A stretch of 64,000 nt of DNA from an uncultured Lachnospiraceae bacterium (lineage in GTDB: Bacteria; Bacillota; Clostridia; Lachnospirales; Lachnospiraceae), in the NCBI GenBank assembly GCA_947178145.1, contig CAMWXE010000005.1:36971-100970 (forward strand), read 5' to 3'. How positions within the stretch are numbered: position 1 is the stretch's first letter; each line of letters starts with the position of its first letter. Below, in pieces: positions 54,005 through 63,992 of the stretch. Below the pieces are notes generated by a model. That model did no database searches. It saw only the letters and a list, made by a program, of their open reading frames with translations, and was not told where the DNA came from. Both the position numbers and the translations under genes were made by a program.

Positions 54005-57000
54005 ATGATGAAGAAGCGAGTGACTGCGGGGGTTCTGGCATTGCTTATGGTGTTTATGACAGTTGTGTCAGTCCTGACATCGGGCATGACAGCATGGGCA
54101 GCAGGAGCGACACTGATCGTTCATTATGGCGGAAGGGCCGATAACACTTATGATGGCTGGAATCTGTGGATATGGGAAGATGGAAGGGAAGGCCAGCAGG
54201 TCGACTTTACAGATGAGGATGAATTTGGTAAAGTGGCGATATACCAGACAAACCGAAAACCCGCAAACATAGGTTTTATTGTGCGGTTGAACCAGTGGGA
54301 AGACAAGGATGTAGGTGATGATCGATTTGTCGCCATGAATGGTGAGACAGTGGAGATCTGGGTGACAAGCGGAGAGGCAGAATTTGTTACCGAAGCGCCT
54401 GCAGGAGCATCTGCTTATGATATCACGGCACTCGAGGAAGCAAGGCTGAATGTGTATCATGAAGAGGGTGCGACAAAGTTGAATGTACATTATTACAATT
54501 TTGACAACAAGTATCATGCTGACAACGTGGAGGCCTATGCATGGATTGGCAGTGATGCGGGTGGAATCTATCCGCTGGCAGAGACGGATGAGTTTGGCGC
54601 ACTATTTCAGATAGGGCTGCAGCCCAAAGAGGGCGTGACAACGGCTGGTGTGCGGGTAATACAGGATGGAAATGCAGACACTGCACTTGACTATGAGATT
54701 GATCTGACAAAGGTGTCAGACAATGTAATTGATGTTTATATTGTGGAAGGAAATCCGGTATTGTGGTATAATATGAATGAAGTGGTATACAATCCTGTGA
54801 TTGCGGAGGCGTATTTTGCGGAGACGACGAGCAGGGAAATCTATGTGACATTATCACGTATGCCAAAGAGCATGAATTCTTTAGCAACGCAGCTAAAAAT
54901 TACAGATGGAGACGGGGCAGAGTACGCTGTAGCTTCCGCAGACAGCGAGGATGGCATAAAAATACTGCTGACATTGGAGGAGGAGTTAGAATTGTCAAAG
55001 TCATATGATATATCGATGGAAGGATACGAGGGTACGGGCGTGTCTATGAACAAGGTTATTGGTTCCAGTTATTTTGATGATGCTTTTGCGTATGATGGGA
55101 ATGATATGGGCGCTGTTTATACAAAGGAAAAGACAGGCTTTAAGGTGTGGGCGCCTACAGCATCCGAGATTTCTTTGAATCTGTATGAACAGGGAGATGG
55201 AGACAATCTTATAGAGACAATTCCCATGACACTTGGAGACAAGGGGGTATGGTCCTGCGAGAAGCAGGGAGATTTGAACGGAGTGTATTACACTTATTCT
55301 GTCAAGATTGGAAATAAAACAAACGAAGCGGTGGATCTGTATGCCAGAACAACAGGCGTAAATGGCAACAGAGGCATGGTAGTGGATCTGAGTGCTACCA
55401 ATCCCGAGGGGTTTGAAAATGATGTGAGACCTGCGTTTGTCAATCCCACAGATGCGGTAATTTATGAGATTCATGTGAGAGATCTCTCGTCGGATGATTC
55501 ATCAGGAATCAGCAATACAGGAAAGTTTCTTGGATTTACCGAAACAGGGACGACGAATGCGGATGGTCTCGCAACGGGGATTGATCATATCAAAGACTTA
55601 GGTGTGACTCACGTGCAGATTTTGCCGAGCTATGACTATGCTACAGTGGATGAGTCGAAGCTTGATACGCCGCAGTTTAACTGGGGATATGATCCGAAGA
55701 ATTACAATGTGCCTGAGGGCTCTTACAGTACAGATCCCTATCATGGCGAGGTGCGTATCAACGAGATGAAGCAGATGGTGCAGGCATTACACGCAAATGG
55801 AATCCGCGTGAATATGGACGTTGTGTACAACCATACATTTAATATAGAAGATTCCTGGTTTCAGAAGACAGTGCCGGATTACTACTACAGAAAAGTGGGC
55901 GAAAATTATTCCAATGCGTCAGGATGCGGAAATGAGACTGCATCTGACCGCGCGATGGTGCGCAAATATATCGTGGATTCCGTCGTTTACTGGGCTACAG
56001 AATACCATATTGATGGTTTCCGTTTTGACCTGATGGCAGTGCATGACATTGAGACGATGAACGCAGTCCGGGCAGCGCTTGATGAGATCGATCCATCAAT
56101 TATGGTGTACGGTGAAGGCTGGACAGGTGGAGACTGCGCAATACCATCTTCACAGCAGGCTTTGAAGGCAAACATACGTAACATTGACAGAGTTGGCGCT
56201 TTTAGTGATGACATCCGGGATGGAATCAAGGGCAGTGTATTTGACGCGCAGGATAAGGGCTTTGTCAGCGGTAAGGATGGAATGGAGGAGAGCATTAAGT
56301 TCGGTATTGTAGCTGCAACATCACATCCGCAGGTTCTGACATATAAGAATGATAAAGGAAGCAAGAGCTGGGCGGCGCAGCCAGGGCAGAGCATCAACTA
56401 TATTTCCTGCCATGACAACCTGACTTTCTGGGATAAGCTTGCAATGTCGAACGCAGAGGACAGTGAAGAGACACGAATTAAGATGAATAAGCTCGGCAGT
56501 GCGATTCTTTTAACTTCTCAGGGCGTACCGTTCTTCCAGGCGGGAGAGGAAATGCTGCGCAGCAAGCCGTCAGCAGCAGTGGAAGGCGGTTTCGATGAAA
56601 ATAGCTATACCTCTCCAGATTCGACAAACAGCATCAAGTGGTCGAATAAGGCAAATGTGATGGATACTTATGAGTATTACAAGGGATTAATCGCATTTCG
56701 AAAGGCTCATAACGCACTTCGTATGGCGACGACGGCGGAGATTCAGAGCAATCTTACTTTCATGAGTGGTCTGGATGCAAATGTAGTGGGATACACAATT
56801 GCGAACAATGCAAATGGAGATACGGCAGAGAAGATTACTGTGATATTGAACGGAAACGAGAATGCAGTGGATGTTGCACTTCCGGCAGGAACGTGGGAAA
56901 TCTGTGTCAACGATAAGGTGGCAGGAACGGCGTCTGCAGGAACGGCGGAAGGGACAGTGTCTGTAGCAGGAATCTCCGCGATGGTGCTTGTGCAGGGTGA

Positions 57001-57169
57001 CGATACAATTGCAAAGTTGGATGCTGCGACAGATAACGAAACTGACACGAGTGTCAGTGCAGAGAATACAAAAAAATCATCAGGGAATGCACCGTTGATT
57101 GCAGGCAGTGTGCTCGTGGTACTGGCAGCAGTGGCGGCAGGTATTTTTGTAAAAAAACGGAAAAAGTAG
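54005..57169 (+). CDS. Type I pullulanase, surface anchored, with CBM41-like modules
   Basis: A 1054-residue secreted alpha-glucan debranching enzyme. The signal peptide spans about 1-31 (ending AWA). Two PUD/CBM41-like starch-binding modules follow (about 32-145 and 150-260), then a CBM48-like module (about 355-450) and the GH13 barrel (about 480-900). Catalytic Asp675 is in GFRFDLMAV and Glu704 in YGEGW; FNWGYDPKNY is the pullulanase signature, and ISCHDN is conserved region IV. The C-terminus is one membrane helix plus KKRKK without an LPXTG-like motif, so a plain membrane anchor is likely. GGAGG supports the start. It probably degrades starch or pullulan outside the cell. Confidence 0.92.
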   Translation: MMKKRVTAGVLALLMVFMTVVSVLTSGMTAWAAGATLIVHYGGRADNTYDGWNLWIWEDGREGQQVDFTDEDEFGKVAIYQTNRKPANIGFIVRLNQWEDKDVGDDRFVAMNGETVEIWVTSGEAEFVTEAPAGASAYDITALEEARLNVYHEEGATKLNVHYYNFDNKYHADNVEAYAWIGSDAGGIYPLAETDEFGALFQIGLQPKEGVTTAGVRVIQDGNADTALDYEIDLTKVSDNVIDVYIVEGNPVLWYNMNEVVYNPVIAEAYFAETTSREIYVTLSRMPKSMNSLATQLKITDGDGAEYAVASADSEDGIKILLTLEEELELSKSYDISMEGYEGTGVSMNKVIGSSYFDDAFAYDGNDMGAVYTKEKTGFKVWAPTASEISLNLYEQGDGDNLIETIPMTLGDKGVWSCEKQGDLNGVYYTYSVKIGNKTNEAVDLYARTTGVNGNRGMVVDLSATNPEGFENDVRPAFVNPTDAVIYEIHVRDLSSDDSSGISNTGKFLGFTETGTTNADGLATGIDHIKDLGVTHVQILPSYDYATVDESKLDTPQFNWGYDPKNYNVPEGSYSTDPYHGEVRINEMKQMVQALHANGIRVNMDVVYNHTFNIEDSWFQKTVPDYYYRKVGENYSNASGCGNETASDRAMVRKYIVDSVVYWATEYHIDGFRFDLMAVHDIETMNAVRAALDEIDPSIMVYGEGWTGGDCAIPSSQQALKANIRNIDRVGAFSDDIRDGIKGSVFDAQDKGFVSGKDGMEESIKFGIVAATSHPQVLTYKNDKGSKSWAAQPGQSINYISCHDNLTFWDKLAMSNAEDSEETRIKMNKLGSAILLTSQGVPFFQAGEEMLRSKPSAAVEGGFDENSYTSPDSTNSIKWSNKANVMDTYEYYKGLIAFRKAHNALRMATTAEIQSNLTFMSGLDANVVGYTIANNANGDTAEKITVILNGNENAVDVALPAGTWEICVNDKVAGTASAGTAEGTVSVAGISAMVLVQGDDTIAKLDAATDNETDTSVSAENTKKSSGNAPLIAGSVLVVLAAVAAGIFVKKRKK

Positions 57170-57310
57170 GACAGAATGCGAATGAAAATTAAAATGAGGG
57201 TTGGCACTGAAAAAGTGTCAGCCCCCTTCATCGTATATGCATATTTGCGCGAATGTATGGAATAGCTGAGGAAAAAGGATATTGATGTATGACAAAGAGG
57301 GGGACGCGAT

Positions 57311-58513
57311 ATGAGTGAAGCGATCGCTGTATTAAAAAAGGGAGCGGGAAGAAGCTTAAAGGCAGGTGGACTTTGGATTTATGACAATGAGATCGAGACA
57401 ATCAGAGGAACTTTTACAAATGGCGACATTGTAGTAGTGCATGATTTTGACGGATATATGATGGGACGCGGATTTATCAATCAAAATTCCAAAATCCGCA
57501 TTCGCATGATGACGCGTGACAAAGAGCAGCAGATAGACAGAGATTTTTTGAAAATGCGTGTGCGCGAGGCGTGGGAGTATCGCAAAAAGACAGTTGATAC
57601 ATCAAGCTGCCGAATTGTATTTGGGGAGGCAGATTTTTTGCCAGGTATTGTGATTGACAAGTTTTCGGATGTATTGGTGGTGGAGTCGCTCGCCCTTGGC
57701 ATTGACCGTTTGAAAACAGATATCATTGGATGTGTGAAAGAAGTACTCGCTGATGACGGAATCCAGGTCAGAGGGGTATATGAGAGAAGTGATGCGAAGG
57801 TCAGACTTCAGGAGGGAATGGAGCGCATTAAGGGATTTATCGGCGATGCGTTTGACACGAATGTGGAAATCATAGAGAACGGTGTAAGGTATTTGGTTGA
57901 TGTAAAGGACGGACAAAAGACTGGATTTTTCCTGGATCAGAAATATAACAGACTTGCAATCCAGAAGCTATGTAAGGGTGCGAAGGTACTTGACTGCTTT
58001 ACGCACACGGGTTCCTTTGCACTAAATGCGGGTATCGCAGGAGCTGAGAGTGTGCTCGGGGTCGATGCGTCAGAGCTTGCCGTGGAACAGGCAGCGAAGA
58101 ATGCAGCGCTGAATAACCTGCAGGATATTGTAACATTTCAGTGTGCAGATGTGTTTGATCTACTGCCAGGGTTGGAGAAGGCAGGCGAGCAATATGACGT
58201 GGTCATACTCGACCCGCCTGCATTTACAAAATCAAGAAATTCTATAAAGAATGCCGTGAAAGGTTACCGTGAGATCAATATGAGAGGAATGAAACTTGTG
58301 AGGGATGGCGGTTTTCTTGCGACGTGCTCCTGCTCTCATTTCATGGATTATGAGCGCTTTACGCAGACGATCGCGCAGGCGGCAAAAAGTGTGCACTGCA
58401 GGCTGCGTCAGGTTGAGTACAGAACACAGTCGGCAGATCATCCGATTTTGTGGGATGCGGACGAGTCGTACTATCTAAAATTTTACATTTTTCAACTGCG
58501 CAGAGACGGGTGA
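57311..58513 (+). CDS. Class I rRNA methyltransferase, RlmI-like
   Basis: A 400-residue SAM-dependent methyltransferase. An N-terminal PUA-like domain (about 1-75) is followed by an EEHEE region and a Rossmann methyltransferase domain. The SAM-binding motif is VLDCFTHTGSFALNA, and the catalytic motif IV is ILDPPAFTKS, with the motif VI Cys in ATCSCSHFMD, as in RlmI-type m5C enzymes acting on 23S rRNA C1962. Site specificity is inferred. The next gene is another rRNA methylase, 22 bp away. Confidence 0.9.
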   Translation: MSEAIAVLKKGAGRSLKAGGLWIYDNEIETIRGTFTNGDIVVVHDFDGYMMGRGFINQNSKIRIRMMTRDKEQQIDRDFLKMRVREAWEYRKKTVDTSSCRIVFGEADFLPGIVIDKFSDVLVVESLALGIDRLKTDIIGCVKEVLADDGIQVRGVYERSDAKVRLQEGMERIKGFIGDAFDTNVEIIENGVRYLVDVKDGQKTGFFLDQKYNRLAIQKLCKGAKVLDCFTHTGSFALNAGIAGAESVLGVDASELAVEQAAKNAALNNLQDIVTFQCADVFDLLPGLEKAGEQYDVVILDPPAFTKSRNSIKNAVKGYREINMRGMKLVRDGGFLATCSCSHFMDYERFTQTIAQAAKSVHCRLRQVEYRTQSADHPILWDADESYYLKFYIFQLRRDG

Positions 58514-58535
58514 AGGGCCAAATGGAGGAAGAGCG

Positions 58536-59699
58536 ATGGGAAAAAAGGAATGTGTGGAGAATTGTCCCTATGTAAAGAAGTGCGGCGCCTGCCATATCGG
58601 TGAAAAGAGCTATGCGGACGAGCTGGCAGAGAAGAGAAAGCGGGTTGTTGACAATATTGGAAAATACTGCAATCGAGTGAATCCTGTGGCGGGAATGTAC
58701 TATCCATATCATTACAGAAATAAGGTCCATGCAGTGTTTGGGAAAAGGAGAGAGGAAGTCATAGCTGGGATTTATGCAGAAGGCACGCATAATATTATAC
58801 CAGTTAACGACTGCCTGATCGAAGACGCCCAGGCGTCAGCAATTATCCAGACAGTGACAGAGTTGATCAAAGCGTTTAAGCTATGGGTTTACAATGAGGA
58901 TACGAGGCGGGGATTGATGCGCCACATACTTGTCAGAAAGGGAGCGTCAACGAAACAGATTATGGTGGTACTGGTGACTGCGCAGCCAGAATTCCCGCAC
59001 AAGAATCAGTTTGTGGCAAAACTTAGGGCGCGTCACCCTGAGATTACGACGATTGTACAGAATATCAACGGAAAGCAGACAACCATGGTGCTCGGTGACA
59101 AGAGCAAAACTTTGTATGGACAGGGGTATATTGAGGACGTACTGTTGGGACTGCACTTTCGCATATCGCCGGGGTCGTTTTATCAGGTGAACTCTGCACA
59201 GACACAGGCTTTATACAAAAAGGTGATACAGGCTGCCGAACTGACAGGCACAGAGACGGTGATTGATGCTTATTGTGGAATCGGTACAATTGGGATGTGC
59301 ATGCATGCGAAGGCGGGACGTGTCATAGGTATTGAGTTGAATGAACAGGCGGTGAAGGATGCAAAAGCAAATGCCAGGAGAAACAATCTGGAACAGATGC
59401 ATTTTATTGCTGCAGACGCGACAGAATATATGACATACATGTCGCAAAATGGGGAGCACGCAGATGTGATTGTCATGGATCCGCCAAGAAGTGGAAGTAC
59501 AGAAGCGTTTGTGAGGGCAGCGGCAGCTTTGCGGCCGAGGAGTGTCATCTATGTGTCCTGCAATCCTGAGACGCTCGGCAGGGATTTGGGATGGTTTGCA
59601 AAAGAAGGTTACATTGCGCGCGCGGCCTGGCCGATCGACATGTTTGGTTTTACAGACCATATAGAAACGTGTGTTCTTTTATCGCAGAAAAAGAAGTGA
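58536..59699 (+). CDS. 23S rRNA (uracil-C5)-methyltransferase, RlmD/TrmA family
   Basis: A 387-residue m5U methyltransferase. The N-terminus has iron-sulfur-type cysteines in CVENCPYVKKCGACHIG; a TRAM domain is missing, so the enzyme is shorter than E. coli RlmD. SAM motif VIDAYCGIGTIGMC, MDPPRSGST and the nucleophile Cys in YVSCNPETLGRDL are typical. It may be RlmCD-like and modify both U747 and U1939, as in Firmicutes. AGGAAGAG lies upstream. It follows the RlmI-like gene closely. Confidence 0.9.
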   Translation: MGKKECVENCPYVKKCGACHIGEKSYADELAEKRKRVVDNIGKYCNRVNPVAGMYYPYHYRNKVHAVFGKRREEVIAGIYAEGTHNIIPVNDCLIEDAQASAIIQTVTELIKAFKLWVYNEDTRRGLMRHILVRKGASTKQIMVVLVTAQPEFPHKNQFVAKLRARHPEITTIVQNINGKQTTMVLGDKSKTLYGQGYIEDVLLGLHFRISPGSFYQVNSAQTQALYKKVIQAAELTGTETVIDAYCGIGTIGMCMHAKAGRVIGIELNEQAVKDAKANARRNNLEQMHFIAADATEYMTYMSQNGEHADVIVMDPPRSGSTEAFVRAAAALRPRSVIYVSCNPETLGRDLGWFAKEGYIARAAWPIDMFGFTDHIETCVLLSQKKK

Positions 59700-59799
59700 T
59701 CGTGGAAATAGATAAAATGTGATATGTTTTTCAGGAAGAAAATGTTATACTAAAGATTAGCAAAAGAAAGTCAACGCATAAGAAAGAGAGGTTTTAAGT

Positions 59800-61173
59800 A
59801 TGCATTATGACGTGATTGTAATAGGGGCCGGTCCAGGCGGAATATTTTCAGCATACGAGATGATTCACAGAAAGAGTAATTTGAAAATCGCAGTTTTTGA
59901 GTCCGGACATGCACTTGACAGGCGGCACTGCCCGATTGACAATGACAAAGTTAAGAGCTGTATCAAATGCCAGAGTTGTTCGATCATGAGCGGATTTGGC
60001 GGTGCAGGCGCTTTCTCAGATGGAAAGTACAATATTACAAATGATTTTGGCGGAACACTGTATGAGCATATCGGCAAAGCCAGGGCGATTGAGCTGATGG
60101 AGTATGTGGATGAAATTAATATGAAATATGGTGGAGAGGGCACGAAGATGTACTCGACAGCCGGCACGCACCTGAAAAAGCTTTGTCTGCAGAACAAGCT
60201 GAATCTCCTCGATGCTTCTGTGCGACATCTGGGAACCGATATCAATTATATTGTGCTGGAAAACTTATATGCGGAGATGAAAGATAAGGTTGATTTCTAT
60301 TTTGACACGCCAGTAACGGAGATAGAGGTGATTGATAACGGTTATCGTGTGAACTGTAAGGATGACAGTTATGAGTGTGACAAGTGTGTCATTTCTGTCG
60401 GGAGAAGCGGGAGCAAATGGATGGAAAGTATTTGTTCCAGGCTTGCGATTCCCACGAAGTCAAACCGTGTGGATATCGGTGTGCGGGTTGAACTTCCCGC
60501 AGTCATCTTTTCACATCTTACCGACGAGCTGTACGAGAGTAAGATTGTATACCGGACTGAGAAGTTTGAGGACAGGGTGCGGACTTTCTGCATGAATCCA
60601 AAGGGAATTGTGGTGAACGAGAACACAAATGGCATTGTCACAGTCAATGGACACAGTTACGAGGGTGCGGATAAGCAGACCGAAAATACAAACTTTGCGC
60701 TTCTGGTGGCAAAACATTTTTCGGAACCGTTTAAGGACAGCAATGGATACGGTGAGAGCATTGCCAGACTGTCGAATATGCTGGGCGGGGGTGTCATTGT
60801 GCAGCGGTTTGGCGATTTGGTGCGCGGCAGACGCAGCAATGCGAAACGTATCGAGGAGGGGCTTGTGACGCCGACACTTTCGGCCACTCCCGGAGATTTG
60901 AGTCTTGTACTGCCCAAAAGAATTCTCGACGGCATCATAGAGATGATCTATGCGTTGGATAAAATTGCACCAGGTACAGCAAACGACGATACACTTTTAT
61001 ATGGTGTCGAAGTCAAGTTCTACAATATGGAGGTTGACATTGATGAGAATCTTGAGACCAGATATAAGGGGCTGTATGTGATCGGCGACGGAAGTGGTGT
61101 GACGCACTCTCTTTCCCACGCCTCCGCCAGCGGTGTGTATGTGGCGCGGCAGATCCTGGAACCAGGAAAATGA
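59800..61173 (+). CDS. FAD-dependent oxidoreductase of unknown substrate
   Basis: A 457-residue flavoprotein. The FAD-binding GxGxxG is VIGAGPGGIFSAYE at the N-terminus. A cysteine-rich part follows (CPIDNDKVKSCIKCQSCSIM), then FGGAGAFSDGKYN, and a late GDGSGVTHSLSHASASG helps to bind FAD. The family is annotated only as NAD(P)/FAD-dependent oxidoreductase in Firmicutes; the cysteines could hold a cluster. AGAGAGG lies upstream. There are no functionally linked neighbours, so its role is open. Confidence 0.85.
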   Translation: MHYDVIVIGAGPGGIFSAYEMIHRKSNLKIAVFESGHALDRRHCPIDNDKVKSCIKCQSCSIMSGFGGAGAFSDGKYNITNDFGGTLYEHIGKARAIELMEYVDEINMKYGGEGTKMYSTAGTHLKKLCLQNKLNLLDASVRHLGTDINYIVLENLYAEMKDKVDFYFDTPVTEIEVIDNGYRVNCKDDSYECDKCVISVGRSGSKWMESICSRLAIPTKSNRVDIGVRVELPAVIFSHLTDELYESKIVYRTEKFEDRVRTFCMNPKGIVVNENTNGIVTVNGHSYEGADKQTENTNFALLVAKHFSEPFKDSNGYGESIARLSNMLGGGVIVQRFGDLVRGRRSNAKRIEEGLVTPTLSATPGDLSLVLPKRILDGIIEMIYALDKIAPGTANDDTLLYGVEVKFYNMEVDIDENLETRYKGLYVIGDGSGVTHSLSHASASGVYVARQILEPGK

Positions 61174-61273
61174 AAAATCTTCTTTATACAGGGATAAATA
61201 TGTGCTATAATCGATATCGTGGTTTATCACTTTAGTGGAGTAAATTGTTATTTAGAAAGGACTAGGTATTGAG

Positions 61274-61876
61274 ATGTACATAACATGTTTGGATTTAGAA
61301 GGTGTATTGGTTCCCGAGATTTGGATTGCGTTTGCGGAGGCAAGCGGAATTCCGGAGCTGAAAAGGACGACGCGCGACGAACCCGATTATAATAAGCTGA
61401 TGACATGGCGGCTTGGCATTTTGAAGGAGCATGGACTTGGCTTGAAGCAGATACAGGAGACAATCGCAACGATCGATCCGATCCCGGGCGCAAAGGAGTT
61501 TCTCGACGAGCTGCGCTCCATCACGCAGGTTATCATCATCAGTGACACTTTTTCCCAGTTTGCGACACCGCTGATGAAAAAGCTCGGCTGGCCGACGATC
61601 TTCTGCAATTCGCTCGAGGTAGCCAGGAGTGGGGAAATCACAGGTTTTCAGATGCGCTGTGAGCAGTCAAAGCTCACGACCGTCAGGGCGTTACAGTCGA
61701 TTGGATACGAGACGATCGCGAGCGGTGACAGTTACAATGACCTTGGCATGATCAAGGCGAGCAAGGCGGGCTTTTTATTCAAGAGCACAGACAAGATTAA
61801 GGCAGACAACCCGGAGCTTGCGGCGTACGAGACGTATGACGAGCTGATGGATGCGATCAGGAGGGCGATGGTATAG
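61274..61876 (+). CDS. thrH: Bifunctional phosphoserine phosphatase/homoserine phosphotransferase ThrH
   Basis: A 200-residue HAD-superfamily protein of the ThrH type. Motif I is CLDLEGVLVPEIW, where DxE replaces the usual DxD, the ThrH hallmark. Motif II is IISDTFSQF and motif IV is ASGDSYNDLGM. ThrH from Pseudomonas hydrolyses phosphoserine and can phosphorylate homoserine. AAAGGAC precedes the ATG. The tail overlaps the converging ABC-F gene by 20 bp. Confidence 0.92.
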   Translation: MYITCLDLEGVLVPEIWIAFAEASGIPELKRTTRDEPDYNKLMTWRLGILKEHGLGLKQIQETIATIDPIPGAKEFLDELRSITQVIIISDTFSQFATPLMKKLGWPTIFCNSLEVARSGEITGFQMRCEQSKLTTVRALQSIGYETIASGDSYNDLGMIKASKAGFLFKSTDKIKADNPELAAYETYDELMDAIRRAMV

Positions 61877-63440
61877 GACTGTACGCTGCAGGATCTGTTT
61901 TGATCAGGCCGTCCGCTGTCAGTTCATACACTTTGTCACAGACCTCAGCGATGTATTTGCGGTCGTGAGACACACTGATGATGGCTCCCTGATATTCTGC
62001 GAGCATGCGCCGTATCACCGGATTGGACAGTGGCGAGAAATTGCGGCTCGGTTCGTCCAGCAGGAGCACATCACAACCGGAAGTGTCAAGGTAGAGCAGC
62101 ATGACCTTCGCCTTCTGTCCGCCGGAGAGTTCCCGCATCGGATGCATCATTTCGTCTGCTGTAAACTTCATGCTGCCAAGGTAAGTGCGCATCATGGAGA
62201 CGCTTTCCTTGCTGCCGTCGGACAGAAATTCCACCGGTGACTGCTCCATGTCCAAAAGCTCTTCATAGTTCTGCGGCATGTAGGCCGCTTTGACATCGGT
62301 CCGCTGCAACAGCTCTCTTGCCAGAATGCGCATGAGCGTCGTCTTGCCGCAGCCGTTTTTCCCAGTGATACAGACATGTTCCGGCCCCTGTATAAAAAGG
62401 TGGATATCGCGTGATAGAATCATGGATTCCTGTGTGCTTTCGCCGGCTGGAACAGAAAGCGTATCGAGGGTGAAATCCAGCATCACTTTTCCATTTGGGA
62501 CGGTTGTCCGGGTTCCAAACTTGGTAAACATCGCTTCTTCGTATTCCGGCATCTTTGTCATATTTTCAAATTCCTTCTCAAAGCGCGCTTCATAAGCCTT
62601 TACCCGATGCATGGTCTTTTTCAAAAGTGCCCCGCCATGGGGATTCTGCCGGCTGATGGCGTTTTGCTGGTGCTCTATTTTCTGCTGGATGCGGCGGAAT
62701 TTTTCCAACTGTTTGTCGTATGCTCTGCGCTCATTTTTGGCCTCCTGCTCCTGTTTTTCAAACTGCATACTTCTGTTGGCAGTATAGCTCTTGTAGTCAG
62801 TATAGACCACGGTACAGCGCGGCGTGGTTTTGCGCCGCAGCTGCTCGATATGGATGATTCTGTTTGCAGTGCGCTCCAGGAGCGTTTCGTCGTGCGAGAT
62901 GTACAGCACTGGAATCTCGCTGCTTTGGATAAATCCTTCCAGCCATAGGAGCGTCTCAATGTCCAGGTCATTGGAGGGCTCGTCGAGAAGAAGCATAGTC
63001 GGCTCTTCGATGAGCAGGCGAATGAGCTGGACTTTTATCTTCTCACCGCCAGAGAGCACTCCAAGGCGCTCTTCTGAGTACAGACGTTCCAGCGGGAAGC
63101 CAAGTTTTGTGCACAGCTGTGCAAGATCCCGTGGACTTTTGTCATAAAAGTGTTCCGCAGCGGTGAGATATTCATAGATCGTGTTTATGCGCTGGTCTTC
63201 CGGCAATTCTTGAGGAAGATAGCCCATACGTTCTCCAGACCGCAGGATTTCACCCTCATAATCCACATATTCTTCCGCCATGCCGGGGGCATAGATTAGC
63301 TTTAACAGTGTGCTTTTTCCGTTGCCCTCCTCGCCAATCAGGGCGCACTTGTCTCCTGGATTGATGCTTAGGTTCAGATTTTCTAATAAAATACGGTAGT
63401 CTTTTTTGTGGCGTATTGTTAAATGTTTGATTTGTAACAT
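61857..63440 (-). CDS. ABC-F family ATPase, possible ribosome-protection protein
   Basis: A 527-residue soluble protein with two ABC domains and no membrane domain. First Walker A GEEGNGKST with LSGGEKIK and LLLDEPSNDLD; second GKNGCGKTT with LSGGQKAK and LLLDEPSRNFS. The linker between (about 220-300) is coiled coil and basic, the region that reaches the ribosome in resistance ABC-F proteins. Whether it protects against drugs (Lsa/Vga/Msr-like) or is a housekeeping factor cannot be decided from sequence. The long leader with consensus promoter argues for attenuation-controlled expression. GGAGGG precedes the ATG. Confidence 0.85.
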   Translation of the reverse strand: MLQIKHLTIRHKKDYRILLENLNLSINPGDKCALIGEEGNGKSTLLKLIYAPGMAEEYVDYEGEILRSGERMGYLPQELPEDQRINTIYEYLTAAEHFYDKSPRDLAQLCTKLGFPLERLYSEERLGVLSGGEKIKVQLIRLLIEEPTMLLLDEPSNDLDIETLLWLEGFIQSSEIPVLYISHDETLLERTANRIIHIEQLRRKTTPRCTVVYTDYKSYTANRSMQFEKQEQEAKNERRAYDKQLEKFRRIQQKIEHQQNAISRQNPHGGALLKKTMHRVKAYEARFEKEFENMTKMPEYEEAMFTKFGTRTTVPNGKVMLDFTLDTLSVPAGESTQESMILSRDIHLFIQGPEHVCITGKNGCGKTTLMRILARELLQRTDVKAAYMPQNYEELLDMEQSPVEFLSDGSKESVSMMRTYLGSMKFTADEMMHPMRELSGGQKAKVMLLYLDTSGCDVLLLDEPSRNFSPLSNPVIRRMLAEYQGAIISVSHDRKYIAEVCDKVYELTADGLIKTDPAAYSPIPSPS

Positions 63441-63658
63441 AAGAATTCCCTCCGTTTCGTTTTGCGTGATTGTTTTCTGAATTCTGTGAAAACACGAGGG
63501 ATCATAGAATGTGTGTCAATGTTTTGTATAAAATTGCAAATGTCGCTGCCATGACTGACTTTTTGAATGATAAATAAAGCCAGGCAGAAGCAGGAAGACG
63601 ATGATGGCTCTCAGCAGCTGATATCATATAGCTGTGCCATAACAAAACAAAATCACAC

Positions 63659-63686
63659 AAAAATAAGCATTGCATAGCGATGCAAC
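63659..63686 (-). promoter_or_regulatory. Possible attenuator hairpin in the ABC-F leader
   Basis: On the minus strand a small stem (TTGCAT with ATGCAA, loop CGCT) is followed by TGCTTATTTTT. It lies about 100 nt into the leader, between the predicted promoter and the ABC-F start. The stem is short, so strength is uncertain. Confidence 0.35.
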
Positions 63687-63725
63687 TGCCCTGATCTAAA
63701 ATCTCAGCTTGTGTTTTCTGCTTTG

Positions 63726-63737
63726 TTATCTCATCAT
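63726..63737 (-). CDS. Possible leader peptide (MMR) upstream of the ABC-F gene
   Basis: In the minus-strand leader, AAAGGCGGTGGGAAG is followed directly by ATG ATG AGA and a TAA stop. This tiny frame just before the attenuator-like hairpin would fit ribosome-mediated attenuation as seen for some ABC-F and Erm genes. It is too short for coding statistics and rests on position only. Confidence 0.25.
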   Translation of the reverse strand: MMR

Positions 63738-63789
63738 CTTCCCACCGCCTTTCCTGCGATATGTTATGTTTTTTGATTTGTCTGTTATG

Positions 63790-63818
63790 ATTATAATGAA
63801 AAAATGTTACCTTGTCAA
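63790..63818 (-). promoter_or_regulatory. Consensus sigma-A promoter of the ABC-F gene
   Basis: On the minus strand TTGACA (63818-63813) and TATAAT (63795-63790) are both perfect and separated by 17 bp. The transcript would start near 63783, giving a leader of about 343 nt before the ATG at 63440. Confidence 0.8.
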
Positions 63819-63906
63819 GCCTCTTATCAGTCAGATTCGCACTTTTTAAAAAAATATGAAGTAGTACTCGTTAAAGTATAAACAAAATATTAAAAGAAGA
63901 AAAAAC

Positions 63907-63992
63907 TCCTGAGTTTGACACTTTAATATTCCATAAAATACCAATAATCCTGAGTTTGACACTTTAATATTCCATAAAATACCAATAATCCT
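63907..63992. repeat. 41-bp direct repeat, two copies, at the window edge
   Basis: A 41-bp unit beginning TCCTGAGTTTGACACTTTAA occurs at 63907-63947 and 63948-63988, followed by the first bases of a third that then diverges. The copies are perfect, AT-rich and non-coding. Since both the putative repeat and the intervening bases are identical, it is a plain tandem repeat, not repeat-spacer. It may continue past the window. Confidence 0.8.
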
